A stretch of 64,000 bases of DNA from Erythrophleum ivorense (lineage: Eukaryota; Streptophyta; Magnoliopsida; Fabales; Fabaceae): contig JAIUCV010000282.1 in NCBI GenBank assembly GCA_026724425.1, positions 124,001-188,000 of the forward strand, written 5' to 3'. A program made the translations under genes and the position numbers. Positions 58,981-64,000 of the stretch are shown here, one piece after another (the first letter of the stretch is position 1; the number at the start of each line of letters is the position of its first letter). Under the pieces are notes generated by a model that was not told where the DNA came from, did no database searches, and saw only the letters and a list, made by a program, of their open reading frames with translations.

Positions 58981-60086
58981 AGGAATTAGTTAACAACTTG
59001 ATGATAAGTATTTTTCAATTGTTATCCCCTTATTTGTATGATTTACTTCACTAAAATGCTAAGTGTATTGCCAGTTTCTCCTTTTGTAACATCTATAGAT
59101 GTCATGTTCATCTTTGTATGATTTACTTCACTAATATTACACTTAAATAACCAAGTATATAGCCATAATTTATGCACTTGATGGATAAATGGCAAATCTG
59201 ATATGTGTATATATATATATATATGCATTAAAACAATAAACTTTACTAAATGCTTCACAAAAACAATTAAACTTAACTTAAATCCCACAAAAATTCTATT
59301 ACTATAAAGTTCATGAATATTAAACCTCTTCTTGATATAGTTCCAAATTTTGGTTTCCATCTTCTTGGTACAACCAAGGCATATTTTAGTTCAATGTTTT
59401 CGTAAGTCACAATTTACTTCCCTATATACCTAAAGAGGTTATGGACTTTATTGATATCAAATGCTATAAGATATTATCTACTTCATCAATGATCATTCAA
59501 AGAGCATGAAACTTATAAGTTTGCAATAGTAAACACCATCTTTGTATATTTGTTTTGAAGAGTTGTTATTTCTTGACATTTTCTCTATGGTTCACAACCA
59601 CTGAAAGCTAAAACATGGCAAACTCTTGTTTTTGATGTTATTGTTTTATATATTTCCTATCACACTTTTAGACATGTAATTATAGGATAATAGCCAAACT
59701 AATTTATGTGTTAGGCCAATGAAATTCAATATCCCTTCCTTTAACTCTTCTCTTAACTACATTTACTTCTATAGTTTGTAAATATTAAACCTTTTATTGA
59801 TATAGTTCCAAAGTTTGGTTTCCATCTTCTTGAACTAGCCAAGACATCTTTTCCATTGTCACATACTTTTCATAATAGTATCTTTATCTTCCATTGGAAA
59901 AAATTGAGAAGGTTAAAGTTATACACTATTCATGTAGCCACATTCAAAAAGTGGAGGAGTAGGGAAAGCTCATCATCAACATATCATTGCATGGTTAGGA
60001 TGAGGCTAGAAGTTGAATCCATTTTTTTAGCCCTTGTATTAGATAAATAGAATGGTTAGCCATCCACAAGAGAGTTTTAGAGGAGC
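58981..60086. other. AT-rich DNA with a short duplicated block
   Basis: Blocks at 59313-59380 and about 59780-59848 share AATATTAAACCTxTTxTTGA and a TATAGTTCCAAAxTTTGGTTTCCATCTTCTTG-like core, about 468 bp apart. A (TA)n run lies at 59208-59224. No gene is recognised; the 105-codon frame at 59043-59360 (minus) has no familiar motif. Confidence 0.55.
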
Positions 60087-60235
60087 CACTACAATAAAAC
60101 ACAAATTTAGCTACCATTATTTTGTACATTAATGGCAATTTATTGCCACTAAAACTTTTACCAGTGACTAGTCATTAGTCAATGGGATATCTAATATGTT
60201 GGCACTAGACTAAATGAAATAGTTAGTAATTTTAT
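60087..60235 (+). repeat. CACTA-like terminus
   Basis: Starts CACTACAATAAAAC and carries GCCACTAAAACTTTTACC-like motifs. It faces the same way as the end at 52633, so the two are not a pair. Confidence 0.45.
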
Positions 60236-61440
60236 ACTGAGTTAGACCCTTAGATCAGAGTAAACCATATAAGAAAAAGGCGTAGAAGCCCCATTAGTGA
60301 GGAGAAATAGGCAAAAAAGTCAAGTTTAGGCCAAGAAGAGGCAACAATAACTGGTCAGATAATTCACCAAAGGAAAATTAGGAGTTTAAATGTTTAGCAG
60401 TATACTAAGAGAATAAAATATTTCTCATCATTATATGGCTAAAGAAGGTTACTAGATCAACCAGAGCTAATAAATTTGGTCAAAACCCTTATTACATACT
60501 TATCAAGATAACTAGTGGCACAAGTATAATTTGAGTTATTTTAAACTATTATGAGCCATTATGGACTAGAGAATGATTATGTAAGCAAAGAGGATTTTAA
60601 AATATCTTATGCCTCAGAGTTATCCAGAAAGATTAAATTTTTAGGCCATAATCAGAGCGAAATGAATGGAGTGGTAAAATTATAATTTTGACCAAAATGG
60701 TATAGAAAATAAGGGTTTTGTTTTAAATGAAAAATAAATGAAGATAAGAATAATTTTCATGAGCCTAAGGTAAAAGAGCATGCAAAGGTTAACCAAAGGC
60801 CCCCAGTTTGGCCAAGATCTCTAAATAGTGTAAGAATAGGCAAATAGTGTTAGTGTTGTAAAGCAAAAAAAAAAAGGGATTTATATAATGTGAGAATTAA
60901 TAAGAGAAACATGTATACCTCATCATAATACGATAAGATAAGGCTAGCAAATTCACTAAATGAGGTTGGATTTAGTTAAACCCTTGATAGTTTACAAATT
61001 AGGATGCTGAGTATCAATAGTTTTGATCAAACTTTTTTAGATTATTTTAAAGTTCCTAAAATCTCTAGGAAAATAGTTTCAATGGAAAAGAGAGTCTAAA
61101 ATTTAGTATAGAGTAGTTAATTTTCAAAAGGAACAAAAAATGAGACCAAACGAAAGAATTAAAATGAAGGGACGTAATAGGTATTTTTAAAATTATTAAA
61201 TACCTACTTTTTCTCCTATATAGGCCATGTCCTTCTTCCTTTCTTTAGCACTGACTTTAGTAGCTCAAAACTAGATCCATGGTGGCATGAGAAGAAGGAA
61301 GAGAGAGAAGGTAAAGGAAGGCAAGATAGGTAAAGAATTATGCAAAATTTCATCATATACTAGTTAGAAAACCTCTTCCTTTCTTCATGCTCTTTTTAAT
61401 GATGGTTTAGTTTCTTGAAAAGGTGAAATTTATGGCTGAC
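60236..61440 (-). mobile_element. Family-L LTR copy (L7), interrupted and cut by the window edge
   Basis: Aligns, with much divergence, to the first about 1.1 kb of L1, L2, L4 and L5. Examples are the AAAATTxxxATTTTxACCAAAATGG-like block near 60680 and the GGCATGAGAAGAAGGAAGAGAG stretch near 61280, matched at 11340 and 41450. The left edge is uncertain. L8 interrupts it at 61441. Confidence 0.65.
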
Positions 61441-64000
61441 TGTAACACCATAATGACTTAAGTTCAACTCATCTTCCTCTAGGCTTGATTCCATATGATT
61501 TCCAAAGAAAATGACCAAAACCGTGGTATTTTACTACTTTAAGTCGGGGTTTAACCGGTCATATTTTGCCCCGTGGGTCCCGTGGATCCATCATTCACAT
61601 TCTCTACTCAAATACCATTTATAAAACTTGTACATAGCCTCAAACAACTCATAAACCATGGGTATGAAGCCAAAAACCAAGAAAAAACAATTTCTCAAAT
61701 GAGCCCAAAAGTCAGATTTTTGGCTCTAACTTTGGAAAATCATAACTAATTCTAGAAAAATGAGAATCAAGCAAATCATAGCTATATAGAAATATTTGGA
61801 TGTTAACTTCACACTAAAAATAACTCCCAACCACAATCTCAGCGTTTGGACCACTTTGACATAGAAAAAGAGACAGATGTCTGGCTGTCCCTGATACTAG
61901 TGCAGCTTACTGTCATGAACTTTGAAAATTCGTAATTAATTCCACAAAAATCCAATCTGGGAAAACTATACCAATTTGGAAATCTACAGATGTTAACTAG
62001 AGGAGAAAAAATAAGTCCAGATCAGTTAAGGAGCTCTTAGACCTCGAAAATTGATGCAACAGTAACGAAGGTCGGAAAGCTTCCCTGGTGCTGATACAGA
62101 ACTTCAGCAAGTCGTTTCTCTCTCTACTGACCTCCAATTGAGGTGCTTCCAGTTGGTATAGATCACTGTGTATATCTAGTTTATTCTCATAAAATTTTGT
62201 GACAATTGGACACCATTTGGTCCATGAATGACGTTGATTCATTTTCGGACTAGTTGCACCATATCATGACCAAAACCATTAAAATTTCCAAACTTCAACA
62301 ATTCACCAAATATTTCCTAGACCTCCAAATATTATCCACTTTAGCTTCTCAAGAAGCTCTCAATAGACTCTAGAGGCATGCTAAATTTCATATCAAGAAG
62401 AGCTCATCCAGTCATACTTTGATAGAGCTCACAAAATTGGCGGTTTTGGCACCCACAATGGTTCATAATGGGTCCAAATGGCCTCCCACATGCTCTAACA
62501 TCTCTTGGGCAAGTTTGAAAGTGCAAAAATAGCATATATGAATATCCCAAATGATCCAAGTCATCATACATTTCAAAATCACTATGCTACGGAACAAAAT
62601 GCACTATCACATGTAAGCCACAAAAAGGCCAAATTTCACATTCTCATTACTTTGGCTCTTTACATAGTTCATACATCATTTATACATATGTTTACATTTG
62701 TCCACATATTTGCAACTCAAAAATAATAGGTGCATATTCATTTTGGCACCTCTTTACAACAAAAGAACCAAAAGAACTACACATTCCTCTAAGCATTCTC
62801 AACTAGACTCCCTGGTGTGCACTTGATTCTCCTTGAGCTCCACCTAAGATGTTAAGATGGGAGAGGGAAGGGGGTGAGATTCAGGGAATCTCAATAGCTC
62901 ATACTCATTGAAGAAGCAATCAAGATATATAAATCAGTTAAAGCATGCAAACAAGTTACAATGACACAACATATGTGTTTCATGCCATGATATCGTATCA
63001 ATGCCAAGAATGGGCTCTAGGGACTTTTGGTCTAGCCTCACCCAAGTTTTGGGACTTTTGGATTGGCCTCACCCTTGATTTAAGGACTTTTGGCTCCACC
63101 TCACCGGTCTCAAGGGACTTTCGGCACCACCTCACCCGAGCAATTTCCACAATTCATATCATAAACATATTGGTACTGATGCATCAAGGCAACATCAAAT
63201 GGCATGTCTCATCATACAAGTACCTACACAGGCATACAATGACTATTACACATCTAAGAATGCAACAAGAAAGAGTAGAGAGCTACCTTATCGGCTAACA
63301 CAAGCCTTCCCTTTCAATTCCTCTTCTCCCTTCTTGATTTCACACTCACAACTAGATGGAGTTGCTTCCTTTGAGCCTAAGCACAACAAAGAGCATGGGA
63401 TTATTCTCTCATAACTCAAATAAATTCTCACAAAGCTAAATGGACTCTTTATCGAAGCAAACCCCTGCTACTCATGTAAAAAAAAACTAGGGATTCTCTC
63501 TCTAGAATTCCACTCACTCTCCTTCCTCTCTCAAGCTCTCAAAAAGGAAAGCAAAGAAGAAGAAATAAAGCTACATGAGCTCTACCTTTCCTCAATAGTG
63601 GTTTTCCACTTTCTCTCTTCTGAACCAAACCCAAATCAACTACTAAACCATAGAAAGAGAGGGCAAGGAGAGAAGAATAACATGCTAGGGAGAAAAGCTA
63701 TGGAAATCTCAAGATTGCTTACCTCTTTGCTTGTTCTCCTTCCTTCTCTAAGTCTCTCTCTCTCTCCACAGCCCTTTTCTCTCTCTTAGTCGAAGCTTAG
63801 GTCGGTTTATAGAGAAAGGAAGAGTTTGGAAGTTTTAAAAGGTCAAAATCTCTCTTTTTATGCTTTTCCGGACTTACCCTCGCTATAGCGAGCCATAACC
63901 CTTGCTACGGCGAGCTCGTGTCAGTCCCAGACCTTCGCTTTCGCTATGGTGCGCGCTACGGCGAGCAACGCCTTGATTTTTGTATGGGATGCCCACACTC
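61441..64000 (+). mobile_element. Family-L LTR copy (L8), partial at window end
   Basis: Begins TGTAACACC and follows the order of L3 and L6: the GGAAAATCATAACTAATTC block, GAGATTCxGGGAATCTCA near 62877, the CACCTCACC motifs near 63060-63140, the CT-rich stretch near 63730, then the palindrome cluster from 63879. The right end lies beyond 64000, so its target duplication cannot be checked. Confidence 0.85.
63879..64000. repeat. Start of palindrome cluster in L8
   Basis: Perfect CTCGCTATAGCGAG at 63879-63892, then CTTGCTACGGCGAG and CGCGCTACGGCGAG variants. The cluster continues past the window. Confidence 0.85.

Noticed and set aside
52633..60235. A single CACTA element between the ends at 52633 and 60087
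   Set aside because: Both ends face the same direction and no transposase lies between.

Overview
The window is nuclear DNA of a flowering plant, most likely a dicot. It is very AT-rich and consists almost wholly of transposable elements lying inside one another. I found no intact host gene, rRNA, tRNA or CRISPR array. The plant assignment rests on plant-type Ty1-copia, Athila-like Ty3-gypsy and En/Spm (CACTA) coding remnants, and on primer-binding sites that match plant initiator-Met and Asp tRNAs. The species cannot be named from sequence alone.

Layout. (1) 1-2640: AT-rich DNA without genes. (2) 2641-17690: a decayed Ty1-copia element on the minus strand with both LTRs (2641-3045 and 17280-17690), a Met-tRNA primer site and broken gag, integrase, reverse transcriptase and RNase H. 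It is split by a 1.25-kb solo LTR (4613-5858, target duplication AAAAG), by a 3.4-kb solo LTR (10714-14118, GTACT) and by a third LTR copy from 6361. (3) 18016-29899: a CACTA element with a nearly readable TNP2 transposase and a second TNPA/PTTA-type gene, both on the minus strand, interrupted by a 2.9-kb solo LTR (18466-21379, TGTGT). (4) 30255-51192: a second, oppositely oriented CACTA derivative of the same terminal family. It carries a transposase-associated domain joined to the tail of a Ulp1-like protease. It holds a solo LTR (31097-35383, ATTTT), which itself holds another LTR, and a complete 13.6-kb Athila-like element (36499-50142, AAGAT). That element holds a solo LTR (40797-47394, CATAA), which holds one more (41969-44900). 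(5) 51193-60235: AT-rich DNA with a 320-bp direct repeat pair, a 550-bp tandem duplication, a GC-richer island at 54640-55500 and CACTA-like ends. (6) 60236-64000: another LTR-in-LTR nest running off the window.

One long-LTR family (called L here, 2.9-3.7 kb, ends TGTAACACC and GTTACA) accounts for eight copies in both orientations and has twice inserted into itself head-to-head. The genes do not act together in a host pathway. They are parts of mobile elements: gag, integrase and RT for copy-and-paste, TNP2 and TNPA for cut-and-paste. The strongest results are the insertion order fixed by exact 5-bp target duplications, the self-nested opposite-strand LTRs, the clusters of a 14-bp palindrome inside three of these LTRs, and a gag-only Athila-like element whose reading frame stays open across its insertion site.
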